A DNA stretch of 64,000 nt from NCBI RefSeq assembly GCF_001955695.1, contig NZ_CP019236.1, positions 4,340,001-4,404,000 of the forward strand. The letters run 5' to 3'. The translations under genes and the position numbers were made by a program. This DNA comes from Rhodoferax koreense (GTDB lineage: Bacteria > Pseudomonadota > Gammaproteobacteria > Burkholderiales > Burkholderiaceae_C). Shown here in pieces: positions 16,862 through 25,683 of this stretch (position 1 is the stretch's first letter; every line of letters starts with the position of its first letter). Under the pieces are notes generated by a model that was not told the origin of the DNA, searched no databases, and saw nothing but the letters and a program-made list of their open reading frames with translations.

Positions 16862-18297
16862 GCGGGCCTCGGGACCGCGACGGCCTGCGCCGGCCGCACA
16901 TGCTGCGCCTGCATCACCGGCACGAAGGCTTCGCCGATGCGGACCGCCAGCGCCGTGTCGTTCTGAGGGCCGACCAGGCGGCCTTCCCGCACCACCCGCG
17001 CGCCCGCCACGAACACGTCGCGAAAGCGCGCCGAGGGGCTGGAGAAAAGCAGCGCGTCGAGATGGTGGTCGGCGGGCAGGCCGAGCAGGGCGTTCGATGC
17101 GGCATCGAGCACCAGGAAGTCGGCGCGCCGGCCGACCTGGATCGGGCCGACGCGTTGCCCCGTCGCCGCTTGGCCGCCGGCCACCACGGCGTCGAACAGG
17201 ACGGCCGCGCAGCTCTCGCGCCCCGCGGCCTCGGCGGCCACATTGCGGGCGTGACGCTGCAACCGGTAGGTGTATTCCAGCAGGCGCAATTCCTCGGGCC
17301 AGCTGCGCGCGACGTGCCGGTCCGAGCCGATCGACCAGTTGCCGCCCACGGCCGCAAAGGCCGGCAGGTCGAACACGCCGCGGCCCAGGTTGGCCGCACT
17401 GCTCGGACAGACGACGATGGCCGCACCCGCGCTGCGCACCGCGCCGATTTCAGCCGGCGATGCATGGGTGGCATGCACCAGGTTCCAGCGCGCATCGACG
17501 TCGGCATGGGCCAGCAGCCATTCGATCGGCCGCTGGCCGGTACGGGCCAGGCAGTCGTCCACCGCGGACGGCTGCTCGGCGATGTGGATGTGCACCGGCA
17601 GGCCGGTCTTGCGCGCCGCGGCGGTCAGCGCCTGCATCGCGCTGCGGTCCGCGGTGTCGAGTCCGCCCAGGCCGACACCGGCACCGACCAGCACCGCCCC
17701 GGCGCTCGACGCCTCGCGCGAGACCGCCGGCACGCGCACCGCGGCCGCGGTCTGCCGGTTGATGGCCTCGACCACCGCCAGCAACTCTGCCACCGGCGCG
17801 GGGCCGCTGTGACCGGCCGAGGCCAGCGCCGGCAACAGCGTCAGCCCGATGCCCACGCCGCGCGCCGCACGGGCCAGGGCCTGCGCCATCTGGAGCGGCT
17901 CGGCTGCGGCCTCGGCATGGAGGAAGAGAAATTCGCAGACATGCGTATAGCCGCCGAGCAGGAGTTCCGCATACAACTGGCCGGCCACGGCCTCGAGTTG
18001 CGCCGGCGTGACACGCTGGGCAGCATGCGTTCGACGCTCCTGCGCCACCTGCGAGGCCACGCCGCGCCGCTCGGTGAGACCGGCGCGCATGCGCTGCAGC
18101 ACATGGCTATGGGCATTGACCACGCCCGGCAGCACCGGCCCGTCCAGGCGCGTGGCGCCGGCCTGCTGCGCCGCACTGGCATTGGGCAGGACGCTGGCCC
18201 AGGTACCGTCGGCGCCGATCGCCAGCACCACGTCGCGCTCCCACTTGCCCTCGACCCAGGCCTGGTGCGTCACCCATTTTCTCGATTCGTTTCTCAT
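16858..18297 (-). CDS. hutF: Formimidoylglutamate deiminase
   Basis: An amidohydrolase of 479 residues that converts N-formimidoyl-L-glutamate to N-formyl-L-glutamate and ammonia in the five-step histidine degradation route. Metal-site motifs are His63/His65 in NAHSHVLQR, the segment HIHIAEQ, LVHATH and SIGSD. The stretch AEQPSAVDDCLARTGQRPIE is highly characteristic of HutF. The usual SDSH is SDRH here. No hutH, hutU, hutI or hutG is nearby, so the rest of the pathway must be elsewhere. Unusually, its 3' end overlaps the start of the SbcD-like gene. Confidence 0.9.
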   Translation of the reverse strand: MRNESRKWVTHQAWVEGKWERDVVLAIGADGTWASVLPNASAAQQAGATRLDGPVLPGVVNAHSHVLQRMRAGLTERRGVASQVAQERRTHAAQRVTPAQLEAVAGQLYAELLLGGYTHVCEFLFLHAEAAAEPLQMAQALARAARGVGIGLTLLPALASAGHSGPAPVAELLAVVEAINRQTAAAVRVPAVSREASSAGAVLVGAGVGLGGLDTADRSAMQALTAAARKTGLPVHIHIAEQPSAVDDCLARTGQRPIEWLLAHADVDARWNLVHATHASPAEIGAVRSAGAAIVVCPSSAANLGRGVFDLPAFAAVGGNWSIGSDRHVARSWPEELRLLEYTYRLQRHARNVAAEAAGRESCAAVLFDAVVAGGQAATGQRVGPIQVGRRADFLVLDAASNALLGLPADHHLDALLFSSPSARFRDVFVAGARVVREGRLVGPQNDTALAVRIGEAFVPVMQAQHVRPAQAVAVPRPA

Positions 18298-18481
18298 GGC
18301 AGCTTCCGCGGGGAGATGAATGGACGCGACACGATGCGGCTCGCCTGATCGCGCGTTTCACGCCAATGCGTAGCTTAACGGGAGCCGGGGCGGCGCGGCG
18401 CCGTCCGACTGCGAAATCGGGAATGGTTGCCTTCGATCAAACCGGCCTGGCCCGAACGGCGGCATGCGCCCGCACCGCGGA

Positions 18482-19198
18482 TCAGCCGCCCAGGCCGGCG
18501 AAGATGTTCTGTACGTCGTCGTTGGCGTCGATCGCGGCCAGGAAAGCCTCGACCTCCTCGAGTTGCGACGGCGTGAGCTTCGCCGGATCGACCGGGTTCT
18601 TGGCCTTGTAGCCGAGCTTGGCCGACAACACGGTGAACCCTTGGGCCGGCAAGGCACGGCTCACCAGGTCCAGGTCGCCCGGATCGGTGAGGAACGTCGT
18701 GGTGCCCTCTTCCTCGCCGGGCTCGAAGTCCTGTGCGCCGGCCTCGATCGCAGCCAGTTCCGCATCGGCCGCCGAACCACCCGTAGGCTCGGCCTCGATC
18801 ATGCCGACATGGTTGAAGTCCCAAGCCACGGATCCAGAGGTGCCGAGGTGGCCCTTGCGGAACAGCACACGCATCTCGGGCGCGGTGCGGTTGACGTTGT
18901 CGGTCAGGCATTCGACCATCACCGGCACCTGGTGGGGCGCGAAGCCTTCGTAGATCACGTGCTCGAAGTGCACGGCCTCGCCAGTCAGGCCGGCGCCCTT
19001 CTTGATGGCGCGTTCCAGCGTTTCCTTGGGCATCGACACCTTGCGCGCCTGCTCCACCACCAGGCGCAGCCGCGCGTTGGACGCCGGATCGGCTCCGGCG
19101 CGCGCGGCGATCATGATGTCCTTGGCGAGTTTGCCGAACATCCGGCCCCTGGCGTTCGCGGCCAGTTCCTTGCCTTTTGCTTTCCACTGCGCGCCCAT
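18482..19198 (-). CDS. YebC/PmpR-family protein, divergent paralogue
   Basis: A 238-residue member of the YebC (TACO1-like) family; characterised relatives act in transcription control or relieve ribosome stalling. Family blocks are [58 protein letters not shown] and [14 protein letters not shown]. The usual N-terminal block MAGHSKWANIKHRK is replaced by [17 protein letters not shown], so this looks like a second-type (YeeN or YebC-II-like) copy rather than the ruvABC-linked one. The ATG at 19198 has an AAGGAAG ribosome site. It is divergent from the CHAT gene across 297 bases that show nothing beyond promoters. Confidence 0.85.
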   Translation of the reverse strand: MGAQWKAKGKELAANARGRMFGKLAKDIMIAARAGADPASNARLRLVVEQARKVSMPKETLERAIKKGAGLTGEAVHFEHVIYEGFAPHQVPVMVECLTDNVNRTAPEMRVLFRKGHLGTSGSVAWDFNHVGMIEAEPTGGSAADAELAAIEAGAQDFEPGEEEGTTTFLTDPGDLDLVSRALPAQGFTVLSAKLGYKAKNPVDPAKLTPSQLEEVEAFLAAIDANDDVQNIFAGLGG

Positions 19199-19495
19199 GT
19201 CGTCTTCCTTGAGGTGGCGGCGCCCCAATGCGCCGGCCGAGTTGTGCGGAGGCCCGCGCACGGCCCGGACGGGGCGGCGCGTGGCCGAAGAGGGCCCCGG
19301 TTATACACCCAACGCCCGGCCCAGACGCCGAGGCGGCTTTGCGGCACCCCGCCACGGTCGCCTGCATCGCGTACAGCGGCGGAACGCGCCCCCATGATGG
19401 GGGATGCCCCGGGGTACACCCGCCTTTACGTCCGCACCGCGGCCGCCTAAAGTTTCACGCGGCGCCGACCCGGCGTTCGCAGGAGGAACATCACC

Positions 19496-21613
19496 ATGTC
19501 GTCCGCAGCCATGCAGCCGGCCCCCGCGGGGCGGGCCTATTCCACCGCTTTCACCGCACTCGACGCGTCCCAGACCGGCCAGGCCGCCCTGGACCGCCTG
19601 CAAAAGCCCGATGGGAGGCGCGCCAGGCACGTGATCGTGCGCCGCGAGCACAGCGGGTTGGTCTACTTCTATCTCTTCGAAAGCGCGGAAGTGCTCGGGC
19701 GCCTGGGGGCCTGCAGCCAACAGGAGAGGGCCCGATCGACGCTGACGATCTTGCTGGACTTGCACGCATCCACCTCGAGCCCGACCGTGGACGAACAGGA
19801 GGCGCCGTTCCAGGGCGCGGTGGTCGTGCGCGGCGACAGGGCCCTGGGCTTTGTCGCGCCCGACAGTCCGGAGCCGCCCACACCCGCGAGCCCGCCCATG
19901 TCCTTGCCGGATGTGTTGGGCGGACTGGGCGGGCTCGGCGGACTCGGGAAACTGGGAAGGCTGTTCCGGCATCGCAGCAGCCGCGACGCGGCCCGCAGCT
20001 TGCCTGATCTGGATGTGTTCGGCGAGGTGTTCAACTCCCGCGAAGCCCCGAGCCGCCAGCTGCCCGATGAAGAAACCGTCGAGTTCAGCGTCCGCGCCGA
20101 ACCAACGCCAGACTTGCTGCCCGAACCCACGGGCGCGGCGCTGCCCGATGACGCCCCGCCCCTGCCACCGCCTGCGCCGCCCCGATTCTTCAATGCCCGC
20201 ACGCCGGACCGTGTCGCGTTGAATGCGCAGACCTACGTCATCGTGCAGGTGGCGGGCGAGGCGGCCCAGCCCGCACCCGGCACGGCAGCGGCCAACGCCC
20301 CCATCGGCGGTTTCACCGGCGAGTTGACCATCGACGTGCATGCCCCTGGCCTCAAGGCCATCGGGCCGACGACGCTGACCCTGCAGGTGCCGGCCAGCGG
20401 CAACTCGGCCAGCCTGCGCTTCGGTTTCATGGCGCAGCAGCCAGGCATCCAGCAAGTCGATGTGATGGCCTGGAACGGCTCCGCGCAGGTGGCCGGCGTG
20501 ACCCTGCAGATCGCGGTGGCCACCGAAGCGGTCACCGCGGGCGCCAACGAAGCCGTGGGCGACATGGACATGCGCGAGCCCGAGTCCGGCGAGTACACGC
20601 TGGACGTGGCGATGGACGCCGAGACGCGGCGCTACCGCTTCCAGCTGCGCAGCGACCGCAAGGACGTCTGGCCGCCGATGTATTCCGAGCCTTTGCTGAA
20701 TGCTCGGCAGCAGAACTACGACGCGACCATCGCCAATCTCAATGCCCAGGCGCGCAACCTCTATGCGCTGAAGAAGGAAGACCAGGCGGTGTGGCTGCGC
20801 GGCATGGGCAACCTGCTGTTCGAGCAACTCGTGCCGGACGGGCTGAAGGCGCTGCTGATCGAGCACAAGCGCAACATCCGCGTGCTCAACATCCTTTCCG
20901 AGGCCGATCCGACGCCATGGGAATTGCTGTTCCTGGCCGACCCCGACACGGGCGAGGGTGACTTCCTGGCCGCATCGACGACGGTGGCGCGCTGGCGCTA
21001 CGGTGCCGGGCCCTGCCGCTCGCTCAAGCGGGCCACCAAGGTGCTGGTGCTGCCCGCCGACGCACCGCCCCAAGCCCAGGCCGAACTGCAACGCCTGCAG
21101 ACCCTGCTCAACGGTGCGAGCACCATCGGTGATCTCACCAGCCTCAACACGCTGCTGGCCGCTGGCGGCTTCGACCTGCTGCATTTCGCCGCCCACAACG
21201 TGAACCTGCCCAATGTGCAAGGCGGCGCCTACGTGCCGTTCGGCCAGCAGCGCTGGGACCTGACCTTCATGGGCGCGGTGCCGCAGAACAAATTCAAGTC
21301 GCGGGCGCCGCTGGTCTTCATGAACGCGTGCACCACCTCGGGCACCACCGCGCTCTACACCGAGCTGGCGAGCTGGGCCGATCGCTTCCTCAAGTGTGGC
21401 AGCGGCGCCTTCATCGGCACGCTCTGGGAGGTGCGCGACGTCAGCGCGCGGCAGTTCTCGGAGACCTTCTACGACGAGCTGATCAAAGGCCAGACACTCG
21501 GCGAAGCGATGCAGGCCGCACGTGCCAAGTTGCGCGCCGCCAATCCCGGCGACCCGACACCGCTGGCCTACACCCTCTACGGCAATCCGCTCGCGCGGCT
21601 GGAGCACGCATGA
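19496..21613 (+). CDS. CHAT-domain caspase-like protease with N-terminal accessory domains
   Basis: A 705-residue cytoplasmic protein. Residues 40-125 form an alpha/beta domain with two similar strand segments (RHVIVRREHSGLVYFYLF and GAVVVRGDRALGFV). Residues 125-230 are a Pro/Gly-rich linker with LGGLGGLGGLGKLGRLF at 141-157. Residues 235-345 look like a beta-sandwich. Residues about 455-700 are a CHAT protease with predicted catalytic His567 (LLHFAAH) and Cys612 (FMNACTTSG), then SGAFIGTLWEVRD and a YTLYGNP end. CHAT proteases are activated effectors in bacterial conflict and cell-death systems. An AGGAGG site precedes the ATG, and the stop overlaps the start of a serine hydrolase gene. Target and trigger are unknown. 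Confidence 0.85.
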   Translation: MSSAAMQPAPAGRAYSTAFTALDASQTGQAALDRLQKPDGRRARHVIVRREHSGLVYFYLFESAEVLGRLGACSQQERARSTLTILLDLHASTSSPTVDEQEAPFQGAVVVRGDRALGFVAPDSPEPPTPASPPMSLPDVLGGLGGLGGLGKLGRLFRHRSSRDAARSLPDLDVFGEVFNSREAPSRQLPDEETVEFSVRAEPTPDLLPEPTGAALPDDAPPLPPPAPPRFFNARTPDRVALNAQTYVIVQVAGEAAQPAPGTAAANAPIGGFTGELTIDVHAPGLKAIGPTTLTLQVPASGNSASLRFGFMAQQPGIQQVDVMAWNGSAQVAGVTLQIAVATEAVTAGANEAVGDMDMREPESGEYTLDVAMDAETRRYRFQLRSDRKDVWPPMYSEPLLNARQQNYDATIANLNAQARNLYALKKEDQAVWLRGMGNLLFEQLVPDGLKALLIEHKRNIRVLNILSEADPTPWELLFLADPDTGEGDFLAASTTVARWRYGAGPCRSLKRATKVLVLPADAPPQAQAELQRLQTLLNGASTIGDLTSLNTLLAAGGFDLLHFAAHNVNLPNVQGGAYVPFGQQRWDLTFMGAVPQNKFKSRAPLVFMNACTTSGTTALYTELASWADRFLKCGSGAFIGTLWEVRDVSARQFSETFYDELIKGQTLGEAMQAARAKLRAANPGDPTPLAYTLYGNPLARLEHA

Positions 21614-22854
21614 CCGAACCGATCCTCGTCATCCATGGCGTCAACAACCATGACTTTCCGCCCTTCCAGAAGCAGGTGGACCAACTCCAGCAAATCCTCG
21701 GACAGGGCAAGCGCCTGGTGCCTGTCTATTGGGGCGATCTCGGCGGCCAGTCGACCGACCTGGCCGACTGCCTGCCCGCATTCTCGGATGGTGAATGGCA
21801 CGTACGCGCGGACGAGGGCGCCTCCCCGTCGCTCAGCCCGCAGGCCGTGCGCGCCCTGGTCGCCCGAGCCGGCCCGCAGCTCGACAATGCACAACGCGCG
21901 GACCTCGTCAGCGGCCAGGTGCAGCCCGACTCCTTGGTGCGCGGCGCGCCGGGCGTGCAACCCCACGCCGTGCGCGACGCGGTGGCCGACGAGCTTGGCA
22001 CCACCCAGGTGCTGCAGCACATCGACGACCCCGAGACCCTGGCCATCGTCGGGCGCGCCATCGACGCCGTGTTGCGGGACTTGCCACACGGTGACGCTGC
22101 GCCGACGGTGGCGTCACCTGCCGGGGAATTCGCGGTCGGCGGTGGCTACGCCGTGCGCGGCGGTGACGCGCCCGGAGAGGTCGAAGCGGTCGATACGCGC
22201 GCCCTGCTCGACCCGGTCAAGCGCATCGCCGGCCACGTGCTGCACGGCATCGACGAGGCACTCGGCCGCTTCGTCGGCAACCAGCTGGGCCGGCTGAACC
22301 AGGACGTGCGCGCGCGCCTGGCGGTACCGATCTCGGCCACGCTGGGCGACATCATGAGCTACCAGCGCCAACCCGATCAAGCCCAGAAAAGGCTGCGTGA
22401 TGCCCTCGCGCAGTGCGGCCCTGATTGGGGCACCCAGAACAAACCGATCAGCGTGGTCGCACACAGCCTGGGTGGTGTGATCGCCTTCGACGCCGCGGTG
22501 AAACCGGCGTCGGAAGACAAACGCCTGTGGATCAGGTCCTTCCTGACCTTCGGCAGCCAGGCCGCCTTCTTCCACATCGTCGATCCCCGCCGCCCCGAAC
22601 TCGCCACCTACCGACGCGACACACCCGTCAAGCTGCCGCCCAGCATCGGACGCTGGACCAACCTCTGGGACCCGATGGACTTGCTCGCGTTCACGGCAGG
22701 CACCGTCTTTCGCCTGGCCGACGGCAGCCAACCCACCGACATCGCCGTGCAGGACACCGCCACCGAGCTGGTCGATGAGAAGGGCTGGGCTCACTCCATC
22801 TACTGGGAGTCCGACGAACTGGCCAGCGCGCTGCGCAAGACGCTGGCTTCGTGA
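21610..22854 (+). CDS. Alpha/beta-fold serine hydrolase (lipase/esterase-like)
   Basis: A 414-residue hydrolase beginning MTEPILVIHGVNNHD, a typical first strand and oxyanion segment of cytosolic lipase-like proteins. The nucleophile is Ser286 in VAHSLGGV; likely Asp354 or Asp357 (LWDPMDLLAF) and His395 (WAHSIYWES) complete the triad. Between the first strands and the nucleophile is a large 60-240 insert, possibly a lid or autoinhibitory region. The ATG shares four bases with the CHAT gene's stop, so the two are made together. A protease-activated lipid hydrolase acting on the host cell is one model; a housekeeping esterase cannot be excluded. Confidence 0.85.
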   Translation: MTEPILVIHGVNNHDFPPFQKQVDQLQQILGQGKRLVPVYWGDLGGQSTDLADCLPAFSDGEWHVRADEGASPSLSPQAVRALVARAGPQLDNAQRADLVSGQVQPDSLVRGAPGVQPHAVRDAVADELGTTQVLQHIDDPETLAIVGRAIDAVLRDLPHGDAAPTVASPAGEFAVGGGYAVRGGDAPGEVEAVDTRALLDPVKRIAGHVLHGIDEALGRFVGNQLGRLNQDVRARLAVPISATLGDIMSYQRQPDQAQKRLRDALAQCGPDWGTQNKPISVVAHSLGGVIAFDAAVKPASEDKRLWIRSFLTFGSQAAFFHIVDPRRPELATYRRDTPVKLPPSIGRWTNLWDPMDLLAFTAGTVFRLADGSQPTDIAVQDTATELVDEKGWAHSIYWESDELASALRKTLAS

Positions 22855-22981
22855 CTGCACGCGCGTGCCGGTAAGCGCGGCCTACGTGTGACGCAGCGCG
22901 CCGATGCAGGCGTGTTCCGACACCGGGACGCGCCGGCGTCCTGACCGGTGCTCCACCCTGCTGCCCTAACATGGCGGGTGA

Positions 22982-23959
22982 ATGTCTTCACCCTCCCCCT
23001 CCTCTGCCGCCCGTTCATCCGCGCCCCGACAGGTGCCTGGCGGGCCGCTGTGCCTGGTGCTCAACGCCGCCTCTGGCCACGGTGAGGCGGGCGCCGCTGT
23101 CGCGGAGATCGAACAGGCCTGCGCGGCCGCCGGCCGCACGCTGCAGGTTTTCGCCATTGACAAGCGCCATCCGCCGCAGCAGCAGGCAGGCGCCGCCGTG
23201 GCCGCGGCGCAGGCCGGCGGCGGCATCGTGGGTGTGGCCGGTGGCGACGGCACGATCAACACCGTGGCCCAGGCCACCCTGGGCAGCGGCTGCGCCTTCG
23301 GCGTATTGCCGCAGGGCACGTTCAACTATTTCGCGCGCAACCACGGCATTCCCACGGAGATGGAAGGCGCGCTGCGCGTGCTGCTGAGCCAGCCGCCGCA
23401 GCCTGTGCAGGTCGGGCTGGTCAACGACCGCGTGTTCCTGGTGAATGCCAGTCTGGGCGTCTACGCGCAGTTGCTCGAGGACCGCGAGGCCTTCAAGTCC
23501 CGCTACGGCCGCAACCGGTTCGTGGCCTTCGGCGCCGCGTTGCGCACGCTGTTCGGCCAGCACCGGCCCTGGGATCTGCGCCTGGCCTGGGGCGGCGAGG
23601 TCCATTCGCTGCGCACGGCCAGCCTGTTCGTTGGCAACAACGCCTTGCAGTTCGAGCAGGTGGGCGTGGCCGAGGGCGAGGCGCTGGAAGGCGGCTCGCT
23701 CGTCGCGGTGCTGGTGCGGCCCATGCACCGGCTGGCGCGCCTCGGCCTATTGCTGCGCGGCGCGGCGAGCCGGCTCGACGATGCGGAGAAGGTGCAGACT
23801 CTGTCGTTCCGCTCGCTGGACGTGGCGCCGAGCCGTGGCGCACTGCGGCGGCGGGTGAAGGTGGCCACCGATGGCGAGGTCGGCTTCATGCAGATGCCAC
23901 TGCGGTTCCGCGTCGCGCCGGAGCCACTGTGGCTGATCCGCCCGCCGGCGGTTGCATGA
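22982..23959 (+). CDS. Diacylglycerol kinase family lipid kinase
   Basis: A 325-residue member of the DAGK/YegS/LCB5 catalytic family. It has the nucleotide-binding GGDGT at 87-91 (VAGGDGTINTVAQ), the following GVLPQGTFNYFARN and NASLGVYAQLLEDRE. It should phosphorylate a lipid alcohol such as diacylglycerol at the inner membrane surface. It is the first of three genes joined by overlaps (kinase, metallophosphoesterase, PAP2 phosphatase), so a lipid phosphorylation and dephosphorylation cycle is inferred. It starts 127 bases after the hydrolase gene; whether it shares that transcript is unclear. Confidence 0.88.
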   Translation: MSSPSPSSAARSSAPRQVPGGPLCLVLNAASGHGEAGAAVAEIEQACAAAGRTLQVFAIDKRHPPQQQAGAAVAAAQAGGGIVGVAGGDGTINTVAQATLGSGCAFGVLPQGTFNYFARNHGIPTEMEGALRVLLSQPPQPVQVGLVNDRVFLVNASLGVYAQLLEDREAFKSRYGRNRFVAFGAALRTLFGQHRPWDLRLAWGGEVHSLRTASLFVGNNALQFEQVGVAEGEALEGGSLVAVLVRPMHRLARLGLLLRGAASRLDDAEKVQTLSFRSLDVAPSRGALRRRVKVATDGEVGFMQMPLRFRVAPEPLWLIRPPAVA

Positions 23960-24840
23960 CCATGGGCGCCGGCACGCTGCTGCATCTGTCGGACACCCAT
24001 TTCGGCACCGCACAGCCGAAGGTGATCGAGGCGCTGGTCCGCCTGGTGCGCATGCATGCGCCAGGTCAGGCCATCCTTTCGGGCGACGTGACGCAACGCG
24101 CCACCGGCGCGCAGTTCGCCGAGGCGCGCGCCTTCGTCGACCGGCTCGCCATCGCGCACTGCATGGCGATTCCCGGCAACCACGACATCCCTCTGCTCGA
24201 CCTGCCCGCGCGGCTTTTCCAACCTTACGCCCGCTACCGAGCCGCCTTCGGCGACGTGCTCGCACCCGAACTGCAGACGCCGGCCTGGTGCCTGCTGTCG
24301 AACAACACCACGCGCTGGTACCGACACAAACACGGCGAGATTTCCCACGCCCAGATCGCTGACACGGCCCGCCGGCTGGCGGTCTCTGTGCAGGCGAACC
24401 CGCTGCAGATCCGCGTGGTGGCGGTGCACCAGCCCATCGCGGTGCAACAAGCCGGTGAACGGAAGAACATGTTGCGCGGCGCGGCTTCGGCTGTGAAGGC
24501 CTGGGCTGCCGCGGGCGCCGACATCGTGCTCGGCGGCCACATCCACCTGCCCTTCGTCGTGCCGCTGCACCGCCGCGCGCCATGGCTTCCCGCCACGCCG
24601 AACGGTGCGGCGCCGCGCCCCATGTGGGCCGTGCAGGCGGGTACCGCCGTCTCTTCGCGCACCCGGCCCGGCGCGCCGAATTCGGTGAACCTGCTGCGGG
24701 CCGACTGCACCGCAACCCGGAGACGCTGCGCGGTCGAGCGCTGGGACTACCTGGCCGATGCCGATGCCTTCGTGCTGGTCCATACGGATCTGCTCGAGCT
24801 GGCTGCGCCGCTTTCTGAACACACTTCCAACAGCTTCTGA
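23956..24840 (+). CDS. Calcineurin-like metallophosphoesterase
   Basis: A 294-residue two-metal phosphoesterase with Asp13 and His15 in LSDTHFG, Asp44 in LSGDVTQ, Asn75/His76 in PGNHD, VAVHQPI and the C-terminal GGHIHLPF. These are the full set for the fold. Substrates in the family include cyclic nucleotides, UDP-diacylglucosamine and phospholipid headgroups. The neighbouring lipid kinase and PAP2 genes suggest a lipid or nucleotide-lipid substrate, by inference. The ATG at 23956 overlaps the kinase stop (ATGA); a second ATG two codons on is possible. Confidence 0.85.
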   Translation: MTMGAGTLLHLSDTHFGTAQPKVIEALVRLVRMHAPGQAILSGDVTQRATGAQFAEARAFVDRLAIAHCMAIPGNHDIPLLDLPARLFQPYARYRAAFGDVLAPELQTPAWCLLSNNTTRWYRHKHGEISHAQIADTARRLAVSVQANPLQIRVVAVHQPIAVQQAGERKNMLRGAASAVKAWAAAGADIVLGGHIHLPFVVPLHRRAPWLPATPNGAAPRPMWAVQAGTAVSSRTRPGAPNSVNLLRADCTATRRRCAVERWDYLADADAFVLVHTDLLELAAPLSEHTSNSF

Positions 24841-25673
24841 TGCTGGCCAGCCCATCCCAATGGATCGCCATCGGTGAACAGCTTGGCCTGCACGCCTGGC
24901 CGCTGTTTCTCGGCTTGCTGCTGCTTGCCACCTGCACCACAGGCGGCATCACCGCCTGGCTGGCCCACGGCGGACCCGCACCGAGCGACACCAGCCAGCC
25001 GGTGCGCAGTGGCTTCCTGCAGCGGCTCGGCCCGCGCGTGGTGGGGAGTTTCGCGCTGCTGCTGTTCACGGCAGCCGTGTTCTCGGGCATCGCCCGGCTG
25101 CTCGGCGACGGGGGCACGCTGCAGCTGGCGGACGAGGCTCTGAGCCGCACTGTGGCCACCCGCGCGCCGGCGGCGGCCCTGGCGGCGTTCGGCTGGCTCA
25201 CACATTTCGGCGAGCCGCTGGTGCTGACCGTGCTCGGCGTTGCCGTGGCCGGGCTGCTGTGGCGAAGCGCCCACCGCGGCCTGGCGCTGGGCTGGGTGGC
25301 GGCGGTGGGCGGCAACGCCGTGCTCAATCCGCTGTTGAAGCAGGTGTTCGAACGTGCGCGGCCTCTGCATCTGGACATCGCCACGCCCGCGCAAGGCTTC
25401 AGCTTCCCCAGCGGCCACAGTTCGGGGGCCATGGTCACCTACGGCATGCTCGCCTACTTGGCCTGGCGCCTGCTTCCGCCGCGCTGGCACGTGGCCGCGG
25501 CCATGGGCGCCACCGCCGTGATCCTCACCACCGCCGCCAGCCGGGTGTTCCTGCGCGTGCATTTCGCCAGCGACGTGGTGGCGGGGCTGTGCTCGGGTGC
25601 GGCCTGGCTGGTGCTGTGCATCGCCAGCATCGCGTTCGCACGGCGGCGCGGCGAACGCCGGGCGGCGGCCTGA
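24840..25673 (+). CDS. PAP2-family membrane phosphatase
   Basis: A membrane protein of 277 residues with about six hydrophobic segments and the three-part acid phosphatase motif: KQVFERARP at 167-175, PSGHSSG from 190, and SRVFLRVHFASD at 234-245 with catalytic His241. Such enzymes remove phosphate from phosphatidate, phosphatidylglycerol phosphate or undecaprenyl pyrophosphate on the periplasmic face. The start overlaps the stop of the metallophosphoesterase gene by one base (TGATG). It is the last gene of the lipid cassette and converges with the dioxygenase gene 10 bases on. Confidence 0.88.
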   Translation: MLASPSQWIAIGEQLGLHAWPLFLGLLLLATCTTGGITAWLAHGGPAPSDTSQPVRSGFLQRLGPRVVGSFALLLFTAAVFSGIARLLGDGGTLQLADEALSRTVATRAPAAALAAFGWLTHFGEPLVLTVLGVAVAGLLWRSAHRGLALGWVAAVGGNAVLNPLLKQVFERARPLHLDIATPAQGFSFPSGHSSGAMVTYGMLAYLAWRLLPPRWHVAAAMGATAVILTTAASRVFLRVHFASDVVAGLCSGAAWLVLCIASIAFARRRGERRAAA

Positions 25674-25683
25674 GCCGACTGAC

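Noticed and set aside
19301..21607. 768-codon minus-strand frame opposite the CHAT gene
   Set aside because: No domain is recognisable, the CHAT frame has a strong AGGAGG site and full catalytic motif, and the minus frame lacks a ribosome site.
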